Positions 43,848-52,765 of a stretch of 64,000 nucleotides of DNA are shown here, one piece after another. This DNA comes from RUG369 sp050949645. GTDB lineage: Bacteria > Planctomycetota > Planctomycetia > Pirellulales > Thermoguttaceae. The stretch lies in contig JBMNGC010000001.1 in NCBI GenBank assembly GCA_050949645.1, forward strand, positions 248,001 to 312,000, in the 5' to 3' direction. Every line of letters begins with the position of its first letter. The first letter of the stretch is position 1. The notes below the pieces were generated by a model. That model saw only the letters and a list, made by a program, of their open reading frames with translations, was not told the DNA's origin and searched no databases. A program made the translations under genes and the position numbers.

Positions 43848-45278
43848 TTAAACGCGGAGATCAACTTGAGCGACAGAGATATGCGGATAACGCTTACGAA
43901 TCGGCTCGACAATCTCTTCGATGAATTCGTCGACCTGTTCAGGCGCGCGTCCTATAAATTTTTCAGGCTCGAGCTCTGCGTCAATGTCGACTTTGTCAAA
44001 AGCGGGATCTTTTCGCAAACGCTCGAGGAGGTCGTTCTCGCCTCCCTCGATCTTGACGGCCGTGGCTGCGGCGACGCTGTGCTGACGGATGCGCTCATGG
44101 AGTTCCTGACGATCGCCTCCCGCTTCAACCGCCGCCATGAGAATATTTTCTGTCGCCATGAAGGGGAGCTCAGCGTTGAGATTCTTAGCGATGACCTTCG
44201 GATAAACGACGAGATTTTCGACGACGTTCTGCATGATGATGAGGATCGAGTCGATCGCCAGGAACGCCTGCGGTATTGTGAGGCGCCGGTTGGCGCTGTC
44301 GTCGAGGGTACGCTCCATCCATTGGGTTGCGATAGTCATTGCTGGACTCGACTGAAGGCTCATGACAAACCGCGCAAGTGAGCAAATTCGTTCGCATCGC
44401 ATTGGATTGCGTTTATACGCCATCGCGCTTGAACCGATCTGTTTTTTTTCAAACGGCTCTTCCATTTCTTTTTTATGAGCCAGAATGCGCATGTCGGTTC
44501 CGAATTTATGCGCGCTTTGCGCGATGCGCGAGAGCACGTCAAGAATCTGTGCGTCAAGCTTGCGCGGATAGGTTTGACCCGTCACTGTGAAGGGTTTTTC
44601 AAATCCTATCTTCTGGCAGACGAGTCGTTCGAGCTCGCAAACCTTGTCGGGATCGCCATCGAAGAGTTTGAGGAAGCTCGCCTGAGTGCCAGTGGTGCCC
44701 TTATTGCCGAGCGTTCTCATTTTGGAGAGACGAAATTCGAGGTCCTCCAAATCAATGGCAAGGTCATAGGTCCAGAGCGAGGCGCGTTTACCGACGGTCG
44801 TCGGTTGCGCAGGCTGGAGGTGAGTTAGTCCGAGACATGGCGTCGCGCGATATTCCTTGGCAAACTTTGCCAGTCGATCGATAACCGCGACGAGTCGGTC
44901 GCGAACCATCTGGAGCGCTTCGCGATAGATAATGCAGTCTCCGTTGTCGGTGACGTAGCAGCTCGTCGCGCCGAGATGGATAATTGCGCGCGCGTTAGGA
45001 CAGCAGTCTCCGTAGGTATGGACGTGCGCCATGACGTCGTGTCGGAGATTCTTTTCGTAATTCGCGGCGACCTCGAAATCGATATCGTCGACGTGAGCTT
45101 TGAGTTCGTCGATCTGTTCTTGAGTTATGGGCAGTCCGAGTTCGTGTTCCGCTTCGGCGAGCGCGACCCAGAGCCTTCGCCAGGTCGAGAATTTCTTTTG
45201 GGGACCAAATAGCTCGCACATTTCGCGCGAGGCATAACGTTCGATCAACGGATTGTCGTAGAGAATTCGATCTTTCAT
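43848..45278 (-). CDS. purB: Adenylosuccinate lyase
   Basis: Fumarase-superfamily enzyme acting twice in purine synthesis (SAICAR to AICAR, and adenylosuccinate to AMP). 476 aa, the longer form resembling eukaryotic ADSL. The superfamily signature is IGSSAMAYKRNPMRCE; other landmarks are VHTYGDCCPNARAIIHLGATSCYVTDN and LGLTHLQPAQPTTVGKRA. The ATG at 45278 follows GAGG. A promoter TTGACC-16-GATAAT lies at 45330-45357. aroC follows at 44 nt. Confidence 0.96.
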   Translation of the reverse strand: MKDRILYDNPLIERYASREMCELFGPQKKFSTWRRLWVALAEAEHELGLPITQEQIDELKAHVDDIDFEVAANYEKNLRHDVMAHVHTYGDCCPNARAIIHLGATSCYVTDNGDCIIYREALQMVRDRLVAVIDRLAKFAKEYRATPCLGLTHLQPAQPTTVGKRASLWTYDLAIDLEDLEFRLSKMRTLGNKGTTGTQASFLKLFDGDPDKVCELERLVCQKIGFEKPFTVTGQTYPRKLDAQILDVLSRIAQSAHKFGTDMRILAHKKEMEEPFEKKQIGSSAMAYKRNPMRCERICSLARFVMSLQSSPAMTIATQWMERTLDDSANRRLTIPQAFLAIDSILIIMQNVVENLVVYPKVIAKNLNAELPFMATENILMAAVEAGGDRQELHERIRQHSVAAATAVKIEGGENDLLERLRKDPAFDKVDIDAELEPEKFIGRAPEQVDEFIEEIVEPIRKRYPHISVAQVDLRV

Positions 45279-45329
45279 TTAAAACCTCTATCATTACGCC
45301 TAGATAACGCTTGACGTCACGAGAGGTCG

Positions 45330-45357
45330 ATTATCTCCAAACGCCGCAAGAGGTCAA
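45330..45357 (-). promoter_or_regulatory. Sigma-70 promoter of purB-aroC
   Basis: Minus strand TTGACC (45352-45357), 16 bp, GATAAT (45330-45335), about 45 nt before the purB start. Confidence 0.7.
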
Positions 45358-45402
45358 GGCGCGACTTAAACTCAAAAGAACAAAAGCGTGGCGTCAAGAA
45401 AC

Positions 45403-45505
<103 letters not shown>

Positions 45506-45589
45506 AGGGATCGGCGCGAATTTCTTGGCGGATTACGGGAATCTCCGCTTCGCGACAATCGATTCGCTTGTAGAACAAACGACTCGATG

Positions 45590-45617
45590 ATTCTATCGGA
45601 CTTATGCTTCTCGTCAA
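45590..45617 (-). promoter_or_regulatory. Promoter of tRNA-Pro
   Basis: Minus strand TTGACG (45612-45617), 16 bp, TAGAAT (45590-45595). The 5' leader before the tRNA would be about 80 nt, to be trimmed by RNase P. Confidence 0.7.
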
Positions 45618-45658
45618 TAGGAGAATTTATTTTTTCACGTCCTTTGGGGCCGCGGCAA

Positions 45659-45698
45659 TAAAAAACGACAAGCGGAGAAGCGCTTCTCCGCTTGTCGT
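45659..45698 (-). terminator. Strong terminator of the thioredoxin-domain gene
   Basis: Perfect 34-bp palindrome (45665-45681 / 45682-45698) followed on the minus strand by a T-run. It is 26 nt after the stop codon. Confidence 0.92.
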
Positions 45699-45723
45699 AG
45701 AGTTCGTTACGCCAATAAGCGTA

Positions 45724-47628
45724 TCACTTAAGTTCGTTGAGAATCGCGGGAAGTTCGTCGACGCTCGTGATGTTAGAGCGAACGACGACGCCGTCGCTGC
45801 CGATCAGAATGGTCCACGGGGCGGTCTGGACGCCAAAGGTCACGCACGCTTCGCCGTCGAGTCCGTCCGGATCACAGATATTCTTCCATGGGAGTCCCTG
45901 GACGATCTGCTGGAAGTGCGCGTCCGCGTTAGCCGGATCCGGCGCCGAATCTACGTTGACGCCGATAACGTTGACCCGATTCGCAAGCTGCTTAACTTTC
46001 TCAACGCTGTCCGTGTCCCAACTTCCCCAGAAGAAGACGATCGTCGGCTTGTTGCCGGCAGGCGCAAAATTGACGTCTGAACCGTCGAGATACTTGAGCT
46101 TAGGAGCTTTGAAGGCTTCGCCTTCCGATTGCAGACGCGCGAGCGCTCCCAACGCTTTACGACCGATGACCGTAGAACCGCCAGTCTTGGCGACTTGTTG
46201 GTAATATCCGACGGCCGCGTCGGTTTCAAGGATATATTCCTGATCAAGCGCGAGGCTCATCGCCGCTTCAGCGCCGGCTTGGGTGCCCGCGTATTCTTCG
46301 GCGAACGCCGTCAATTCTTCGGTGTATGTTTCCTGCGCTTTGGAAAGTTCAGTTGGCTTTGGCTGCGGCTGGCTTTGCGCTACCGAGTAGTATGCCGCGG
46401 TGATTTGTCGCTGACGAAGGCGCGCTTTGACTTCCTCGCTTCCGGATTCGTTGATCGTTTCCGCGATACTTGCCAGTTTTTTCACGCCGTCAGGATACAT
46501 CCCCTGTTGGATTCCCGTGAAGATGACGTCGATGGCCTGGGAAAGCATATTGTCCGCTTCCCGAGGGTTGCTCGCGGCAAGTTTGAAGAGCAGGTCGACC
46601 ATCTGATCGCATAGCGCGGGATATTGATCTGGAGTCGCGGTTTCGAGTTTCTGATAAGCTTCCGTAAGAGCGGACCCCATTTCGCCAACGTCGGCTGAAC
46701 CAGCGATGGCGTTTGCGGCGCCTTCGCTCGGGAGAAGGACCGAAGAAGCAGAGACTGCGCCGGTTGCCTGACCAAAGGGCTCGCCCGCGGGCAGGCCGAC
46801 GATTTTCCAGACGTTTCCTACTTTAACGAGGTCGCCAATGTAGAGAAACTGGGTCTGGGAGGCGTCGCCGTCCCTCATGATAGTAATCGTTAGGTTGTAA
46901 TAGGCTTCGAGATCCTGAGTAAGGCTGTCTCCAGCGGGTATCATCGCAGGACGACCGGTGTTGAGCGCGCCCCAGTTTGCGTCTTCCGGAATATTGAGCG
47001 ACTGCGCGAGCTTTGCAAAGGCGTCGGGCGAGACGGCGCTGATTTCATTGCGAATCTCGGCGGCGACTGGTCCGGAGAGTCCAAGCGTTGCAACGTCTGC
47101 TTCAGAGAGCGCGACGCGCTGATAACGAGCGAAGTCGCCTGACTTGAGCGCTGCAACCGCTTCCTGAGTCGTTTCCTGGGGAGAGATAGCGGTCCAGCGT
47201 TCAATCGACGTTCGATCGGCGCCAAGGACGCCGCGGCGCGTCCCGCCTGTGTTGAGCCAGCGCGCTTCCTTATTCAGAACGTCGCGGTAAACCTCGATGC
47301 CATTTTTGAAAAAACGGATCTGTTCGACGGAAGCGCGTTGACCGTTACTCGGGACGGGCGCAGCCCAGACGCGCAGAATTGTGACGCCGTCGGGAGCGTA
47401 GAGCGCGACGCCCGTATAGCCTTTTTCTTTAAACTGTTTGACAACGCACTGATCCACGTCTTCTGCGGCGGGCGTATCGACGTCGACGTCGGGCTGAGTC
47501 GGTAAACGATTAAGGATTTGATCGGCTCTCTGCGCAAAGCCGACGGAGCTCGCGACGAGAACGCCGACAAACGCCGCAACACGACCCGCGCTGATAAAAC
47601 GCGAGATAACAGACCCTGGCAAAAGCAT
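45724..47628 (-). CDS. Exported protein with C-terminal thioredoxin-fold domain lacking CxxC
   Basis: 634-aa exported protein. Signal peptide to about residue 33 (ending VGFAQRA). The long middle (about 50-470) contains no family I can name; it includes a helical part with TPR-like helices (about 310-470). The C-terminal 140 residues have the TlpA/thioredoxin plan: LKYLDGSDVNFA, PTIVFFWGSWDTDSVEKVKQL, NVIGVNVDS, cis-Pro region TAPWTILIGSDGVVV. The active-site CxxC after FWxxW is replaced by D-T-D-S, so it cannot be a thiol oxidoreductase. The longest frame starts at 47655, but AAGGAG 7 nt before ATG 47628 decides the start. Confidence 0.78.
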   Translation of the reverse strand: MLLPGSVISRFISAGRVAAFVGVLVASSVGFAQRADQILNRLPTQPDVDVDTPAAEDVDQCVVKQFKEKGYTGVALYAPDGVTILRVWAAPVPSNGQRASVEQIRFFKNGIEVYRDVLNKEARWLNTGGTRRGVLGADRTSIERWTAISPQETTQEAVAALKSGDFARYQRVALSEADVATLGLSGPVAAEIRNEISAVSPDAFAKLAQSLNIPEDANWGALNTGRPAMIPAGDSLTQDLEAYYNLTITIMRDGDASQTQFLYIGDLVKVGNVWKIVGLPAGEPFGQATGAVSASSVLLPSEGAANAIAGSADVGEMGSALTEAYQKLETATPDQYPALCDQMVDLLFKLAASNPREADNMLSQAIDVIFTGIQQGMYPDGVKKLASIAETINESGSEEVKARLRQRQITAAYYSVAQSQPQPKPTELSKAQETYTEELTAFAEEYAGTQAGAEAAMSLALDQEYILETDAAVGYYQQVAKTGGSTVIGRKALGALARLQSEGEAFKAPKLKYLDGSDVNFAPAGNKPTIVFFWGSWDTDSVEKVKQLANRVNVIGVNVDSAPDPANADAHFQQIVQGLPWKNICDPDGLDGEACVTFGVQTAPWTILIGSDGVVVRSNITSVDELPAILNELK

Positions 47629-47751
47629 TAGCTGACTCCTTTTTCTGATATTCATATGTCCTAAACGATTCGTTTTATATTCACTAACCTTCTGTATGCG
47701 TGAATTCCGTAAAAGTACGGTTCGAAGAAGCGCGCGATCGTCGACTTAAGA

Positions 47752-47786
47752 CAAAAGAAACCCTGCGGCGCGTCCACAGGGTTTCT
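47752..47786 (-). terminator. Terminator of the Cys-rich protein gene
   Basis: Perfect 10-bp stem AGAAACCCTG (47756-47765) / CAGGGTTTCT (47777-47786), 11-nt loop, followed on the minus strand by TTTGT. Confidence 0.75.
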
Positions 47787-47909
47787 CAAAATTTTCATCA
47801 AAACTTATCGCGCCCGAGCGAAGCATAAACAATATTTTCAGGCGTTTCAAGAGAAAAACAGCCTCATTTAATCGATATTGCTCGCGGCTTCGCGGCGGAG
47901 CGGTTCTGT

Positions 47910-48767
47910 TTATCTGATTGCTCGAGTCGTGCCAAAGGTCTTGGCTGAAGGGGCGACGGGCGCTTCAGGCGCCGAGGCGACAAAACGAGGATTCTCGACG
48001 TTCTGAACCTGCTGAGGAAGGGGCCTGTTCATTGCGCGGACGTCACGAGACTGGGAGAGATTTCTCATCTGCTCGTAGTTTACCGGACGAACAGGGTTTG
48101 GCGCCGCGTTGGGTTGAGCGTTAGCGAAGACGTTGGCTCGAGGAGCGACAGGACGTTGCATTCCGTTCGGGTTTTGGAAAGAACGCGCGAAGTTCACGCC
48201 GGAATTCTCTCGGCCGTTCATGCTGAGGCGCGTCGGGGACGCGTCATATGATTCGACGTCGTAGTAATCAACAGGAGCGCCGTAGCTCTGAATCGGGTAG
48301 GGATTAGGAGCAGTCGCGTAAGAGAGCTGACCTCCTCCATAACCGTTGGCGCAATACGCGTCGTTGCAACCTCCAACGTAATCGCCGCAGACTGTGCAAG
48401 GATTGCATGGATTTCGAGGCGGTATCGGAGCGCAACCGCAATCGGGATAGACGCCTTCGGTGAACGCGCATGCGATCCATCGGAAGGGCGCAACCGCAAC
48501 CTGGGCGACGCCGTCGAGGAAGGAGTAAAGTCCGCCGCCGCATCCGTAACCTATGTCGCAGCCGTAGCCGGGTTCGTAAGAAGGCGCGCAGGTCGTATCA
48601 TAGACCGGTCCGCAGCTAGGCGCCTCGATGTTGGGCGCGCATGCTTCTACCGCGGGCACGTCGCAGGCGGGCTCGCATGCGCCGTATTGTGCAAAGGAAG
48701 CGGACGCGACGCTTAACGCGCAGACGCTCGCGACCGCCGTCAACAGAGTTTTTAGTGACTTCTTCAT
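47910..48767 (-). CDS. Secreted Cys-rich, Pro/Asn-rich protein, unknown
   Basis: 285-aa exported protein; signal peptide ending SASFAQ (about residue 27). The first half of the mature protein has about 15 cysteines, many in CxxxC, CxC and CxxC spacing (ACEPACD, CGCAP, PCNPCTVCGD) interleaved with Gly/Tyr. The second half is Cys-free and rich in Pro, Asn, Gln and Arg, as in disordered wall-associated proteins. No family recognised; the Cys pattern suggests disulfide cross-linking outside the cell. ATG 48767 follows GAGG and is preferred over the longer frame from 48791. Single-gene unit. Confidence 0.72.
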   Translation of the reverse strand: MKKSLKTLLTAVASVCALSVASASFAQYGACEPACDVPAVEACAPNIEAPSCGPVYDTTCAPSYEPGYGCDIGYGCGGGLYSFLDGVAQVAVAPFRWIACAFTEGVYPDCGCAPIPPRNPCNPCTVCGDYVGGCNDAYCANGYGGGQLSYATAPNPYPIQSYGAPVDYYDVESYDASPTRLSMNGRENSGVNFARSFQNPNGMQRPVAPRANVFANAQPNAAPNPVRPVNYEQMRNLSQSRDVRAMNRPLPQQVQNVENPRFVASAPEAPVAPSAKTFGTTRAIR

Positions 48768-49082
48768 GATTGACCTCGCGAAAAAGATCATAAGTTTTGT
48801 TCTTTATTTGTTGAGCAAACTTTGTTTTTAATATCAACGCCGCAGACGATCGACGATTCCCAACTCGATCGGAGTCCTAAAGGTATCCTGAACGAGCCTT
48901 GTGAACGATCTTCACGGGCGCTAACTCATATATCGAACAGACTAGTTTTTTTAATCAGAAAAAGTGGAAATTTTGTTGAAAACGTTATTAAAAGAAATTT
49001 CTGCGTATTAGGCGCATCTTATCAGATAAGATAGGCGCTCCAGTTTTCTGAAGCGCCATAGATTACGAGGCATGTTCGCGAG
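48768..49082. other. Intergenic region upstream of the Cys-rich gene
   Basis: 315 bp between two minus-strand genes. AT-rich near 48780-48840 and 48950-49010. It must hold the promoter of the Cys-rich gene; a TATGAT hexamer on the minus strand is visible but without a good -35. A hairpin at 49034-49057 is listed separately. Confidence 0.4.
49034..49057 (-). terminator. Possible terminator of the 1171-aa protein gene
   Basis: Stem GGCGCT-CAG / CTG-AGCGCC around a TTTT loop with one mismatch (49034-49043 / 49048-49057), 26 nt after the stop codon. No T-run follows, so it is a weak candidate. Confidence 0.4.
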
Positions 49083-52000
49083 TCAGTTGTCGGACGGAGC
49101 CGTCGTGGTCGCTGCAACTGGGGAAGGAGAGGGACCAAGAGCATACGCTGCGACGTCGTCGAGCCAGACCTCGCCGACGCCAGAGAGCGCGAATCGGATT
49201 CTCATTGGACCGTTGTTTGTCGCGAGTCGGTAGAATGCGAATTGGGTCCAGCCCATCTGTTTTTTGAAGCGTAGAGCGAGTCCGCGACCGCCTTGGTCGT
49301 CGAAGATTTCGATTCCATCGACGGAATTAGTAAGATCGCGAGGAATTTTAATCCAGCCTTGGAAACAAATCAGCTGTCCCATGCTAACGTTGAATTCGGT
49401 TTCGACGTTAAGGATCGCCGTTTCGACCTGCTGCGGTATCCTGTTCTCCATTCCAGTTTGAGGAGCGCATTGAAGCTTGAGAATTTTTCCGGCTGATTTT
49501 TTGACGGCGATCGCGTCAGAGTCGGGTTGGTAGTCCTCGATAGCGGCGGAAGCGTTCAGGGTTGGGTTGGCGTCGACGAAGACGCGCCATCCTCCATTTA
49601 CAAAGGTTCTCTGATCTTCCATATCTCCGCCGACGATCAGGTTGCCAGACGTCGGTCGTAGCGCGCCGGAGAGGAGTTTGTCGTAAAGCTCGAGATAGGC
49701 GGGCATATCGTAGAATGAGGTCGATAGCGGCGTGACGGGACGCGCAATTTCATTCCTCGTTGCGGCGGTCCAGAATTCGCGTTCGATTTTGCGAATTTCG
49801 CGAGTCGCTCTTTCTGCTGCGAGGTATGCCTGCGAGGCGTCGCGGCGTCTCAAAAAGACTTCGGCTTCATCGATTTGATCGGCGACCCTTTCGACGACCG
49901 CGCCGAGCGCCGGAGCGTTTGGCGCCGACCTGGGGAAGCGTCCATGTTCTTCGACGTACCGAAGCACGTAGACCGTCTGCTCGTAGAGATCGAGACGTTT
50001 ACGCGCGAGGCTCAACGATAATTTTGCGAGTCTCGTACCGAAAGCCGGCGCGCGTTCGGAAATTTTCTGACTCAACGAATCAGATTGGGTGAAGAAAAGG
50101 ACAGAGTTCATGTTACCTTCGTCGAGCGTGAACCAACATCCTCCTGCGCGTCTTTTCGACACAATTTTGCGGAGAGCGCCGGGCGCGAGCAGATCGGGCG
50201 AGTATCCTTCGCGCGCGGGTATCGTCGCGCTAAGGTTGTTGACGGCGTCTTGCCCCATGACGTACTGGTTGTTCGGTTCTGCCGAAAAGGGAACAAAGAG
50301 GAACGAACGTTTGGTCCTGGAGACGATTCCCTTGATCGAGGGCGTGGAGGTTGTCGCAAACTCTTGTTCTGGATCGCCAAGCGCGAACCACGGACCAATC
50401 AGCTGAAGCTCTAAGTTGATCGCTTCGAGCGCCGCGGCGCGGTACTGCGTTTTATGGTCTTTGGCGTCGAGTCTTGAGAGGGAGCTGAAGAGCAAACCTC
50501 GGCATCGCGCGCGCATCGACGCTCTCACAAGCTGACGCATCTGTTCGTAAGAGACAATTCCGGGCGTTTCATCCGCCATTCCTAGAAACTGGCGTTGCAG
50601 GGTCGCGGAGATCGTCGGCTGGGTCTGAATTTTGTTCCAGAAGACGGCGCGAGGGTTTGTCGCAAGATTTTGATATTTGACGAGCCATTCGGCGTAGTCG
50701 TTGAGATCAAGGGAGGTGGTCAGCGGTTCTCGCGTCAACATGACGGCGTCGAGCGCGCCCTCTTGGGTATAGGCTTCGACTCCGTTATTGACGGAGCCGA
50801 TAATCGGGCGTTTGAGCGGGTCGAGGAGTCGAATCGCTTGGAAATCGCTTTGTGCGGTCTGAAGCGAATTTGAATCGAGTCCCGCGCCGACATACCACAG
50901 CAGGACGGGGGCATAAGCGGCGGTAACTTGAACGCCTCCAAAGAGAGCGTCTCCGTCTTGCGAAGCGGCGTTGGCATACAGACGCGACGTTTCGACGTTT
51001 TGGGTAAAAGCATTGTCGGCCTCTTGCTTTTGTTTCATTCGAGCTGTCGCTTGAGCGACGTCCGCTTCAGAGACGAGATTAGAGGCGGTAGGAGGCGCGG
51101 CGATAAGCCATATTCCGATCTCTTCGGCGTCAGCGAGCTGTTGCGCGGTCGGGGCGCCGGCGATCCAGACAGCGTTAAAGCCAAGCTGTTTGAGGAACGC
51201 GAAGGATTCGCCCTGATATTCAATGGCGCGAATCGAATAGATCCGCTGATCGCCGGTCGTTTCGAGGAGTCCATTGCGGAACTGCGCGTCGGCGACGAGC
51301 CGGTCGTTATGACGACGAAAAGATTCGGTCGCGGCGTCCTCCGGATCGCTGAGCGTTCCGCTTCCTGCAACGAGCGGGGCGGGCTCAGGATTCTGGTTCT
51401 GCGCAATCATCGCGCCGTCGTTCGGGGCTTGTAGAGATGCGTCGAACGACGCGTTTGCGATGTGCGTCATGACGCCGCTGCCGTTCAGAAAGTTCGCCTG
51501 ACCAACGCCGGGTTCGCGTGCGTTGGTTGCGTTTCGCGCGATTGTCTCGTTGCCGATGGGGATACGGCCGTCCCAACGCGATTGCAAAAAGAAGTTGGCG
51601 GCGTCGAACGTCGCCGACGTTTGCGCGTCGGCGTTTGCGAACGACTTGCTTTGATCGGAATTCGCTAGTCCGCGAGAAACCCTGCCGTCGACAAAGGCAA
51701 GCTTGCGTTTATTTTTTTCAGCAACTTTCTCCTGATCGATGCCAAAAGGTTCTATCCCGTAGACGTCAGAGTCTATGAAATCGTCATGCCCGAAGATCGG
51801 CGCGCTGGAGAGTTTGAGACGACAACTCAGGAGATTGATCGGTTCGAAAGCCGAGTCGCGTTCCCATTCCCTGAGCGATTCGACGGACGGAGAGAGATGT
51901 TCTTCGATTTCCAGATCGTCGACCCAGAGCGAATAATGTCCTGCGCGCGCTTCCGAGATAAGCAGAATCTGCCGGATATAAGCGCAGTCGACGCTTACCG

Positions 52001-52598
52001 GCGCTTTATGTTCGCCGCGAATTGACTGCACGGTTCTTTCGAAAGTTTTCTCAAGCCCCTGTGGAAAATCGAGTTTTTGCCATTCTCCGGGCCTTTGATA
52101 CGTCGCGCCTGGAACCAAGGCGACAAAAGGTTTGCCATTGTCAGGACGGAGCGTTTTTGGAAAGACGACGAGCGCCGCGAGCGAAACTCCGGGACGGTCG
52201 GAACGAACCCAGAGAGAAGGCGAGACGCCCGGATATATGGCAGGATAGTCGACGTAATGCGCAAAGACGACAACGCCGGGCTCTTCGACCTCGTAGCTCA
52301 GGTACTCAGAGCGTTGACCGTCGCGAGCAAAATCATAAACGCGTCGATGCTCGTCGACGTTGACGGAGCCTTCTTGATAGAGGTAGCGCCAGCTGACGCC
52401 TGACGATTCGAAATCCTCGCGCCAGATAGCGTCTTCGTTCTTTTCTTCGAGACCGCGCGTATCAAGGAGATATCCTGAAAACCCCGCGGGCTTTTCAGGT
52501 TCATCTCCCAGCGTACGAACAGACGTAACAGACGCAACGAGCGCGATTATGCAGGCGGCGACGAACGTCGGCAACGTTTTGAATTTGCGTGGATCCAT
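49083..52598 (-). CDS. Very large secreted protein, unknown; possible sugar-binding and barrel domains
   Basis: 1171-aa exported protein; signal peptide to about residue 30. Part 1 (about 60-240) is a beta-rich domain starting DAIWREDFESSGVSWRY and containing SLWVDDLEIEEH, like a galactose-binding/jelly-roll fold. A low-complexity Asn/Ala stretch follows (about 300-430). Part 2 (about 450-760) has barrel-like strands, EYQGESFAFLKQLGFNAVW, EEIGIWLIAAPP, LLWYVGAGLDS, resembling glycosidase TIM barrels but with no catalytic pair I can identify. Part 3 includes helical segments. Part 4 (about 1010-1160) is a second jelly-roll, NLIVGGDMEDQRTF...VWLDDVAAY. AGAGGAA precedes the ATG. Function unknown; surface polysaccharide binding is a guess. 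Confidence 0.75.
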   Translation of the reverse strand: MDPRKFKTLPTFVAACIIALVASVTSVRTLGDEPEKPAGFSGYLLDTRGLEEKNEDAIWREDFESSGVSWRYLYQEGSVNVDEHRRVYDFARDGQRSEYLSYEVEEPGVVVFAHYVDYPAIYPGVSPSLWVRSDRPGVSLAALVVFPKTLRPDNGKPFVALVPGATYQRPGEWQKLDFPQGLEKTFERTVQSIRGEHKAPVSVDCAYIRQILLISEARAGHYSLWVDDLEIEEHLSPSVESLREWERDSAFEPINLLSCRLKLSSAPIFGHDDFIDSDVYGIEPFGIDQEKVAEKNKRKLAFVDGRVSRGLANSDQSKSFANADAQTSATFDAANFFLQSRWDGRIPIGNETIARNATNAREPGVGQANFLNGSGVMTHIANASFDASLQAPNDGAMIAQNQNPEPAPLVAGSGTLSDPEDAATESFRRHNDRLVADAQFRNGLLETTGDQRIYSIRAIEYQGESFAFLKQLGFNAVWIAGAPTAQQLADAEEIGIWLIAAPPTASNLVSEADVAQATARMKQKQEADNAFTQNVETSRLYANAASQDGDALFGGVQVTAAYAPVLLWYVGAGLDSNSLQTAQSDFQAIRLLDPLKRPIIGSVNNGVEAYTQEGALDAVMLTREPLTTSLDLNDYAEWLVKYQNLATNPRAVFWNKIQTQPTISATLQRQFLGMADETPGIVSYEQMRQLVRASMRARCRGLLFSSLSRLDAKDHKTQYRAAALEAINLELQLIGPWFALGDPEQEFATTSTPSIKGIVSRTKRSFLFVPFSAEPNNQYVMGQDAVNNLSATIPAREGYSPDLLAPGALRKIVSKRRAGGCWFTLDEGNMNSVLFFTQSDSLSQKISERAPAFGTRLAKLSLSLARKRLDLYEQTVYVLRYVEEHGRFPRSAPNAPALGAVVERVADQIDEAEVFLRRRDASQAYLAAERATREIRKIEREFWTAATRNEIARPVTPLSTSFYDMPAYLELYDKLLSGALRPTSGNLIVGGDMEDQRTFVNGGWRVFVDANPTLNASAAIEDYQPDSDAIAVKKSAGKILKLQCAPQTGMENRIPQQVETAILNVETEFNVSMGQLICFQGWIKIPRDLTNSVDGIEIFDDQGGRGLALRFKKQMGWTQFAFYRLATNNGPMRIRFALSGVGEVWLDDVAAYALGPSPSPVAATTTAPSDN

Positions 52599-52696
52599 TG
52601 AACAATTCCTCTTAGGGGCACTGTAGCCAAAATAAGAGAGCGGTTCAAGATCTTTCAGGCTTTATCGTCTGCGTCGCGGTCGACGGCGAGTTAATA

Positions 52697-52735
52697 ACAA
52701 AAGGCGACCGGACGTTTGTCCGATCGCCTTTTGTT
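52697..52735 (-). terminator. Terminator of the secretin gene
   Basis: 11-bp stem ACAAAAGGCGA / TCGCCTTTTGT (52698-52708 / 52725-52735) with an inner CGGAC/GTCCG helix (52710-52714 / 52719-52723). It lies 31 nt after the secretin stop. Confidence 0.8.
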
Positions 52736-52765
52736 TTATCGCGTTTTAGTCAGGAAAGAGCGAAC

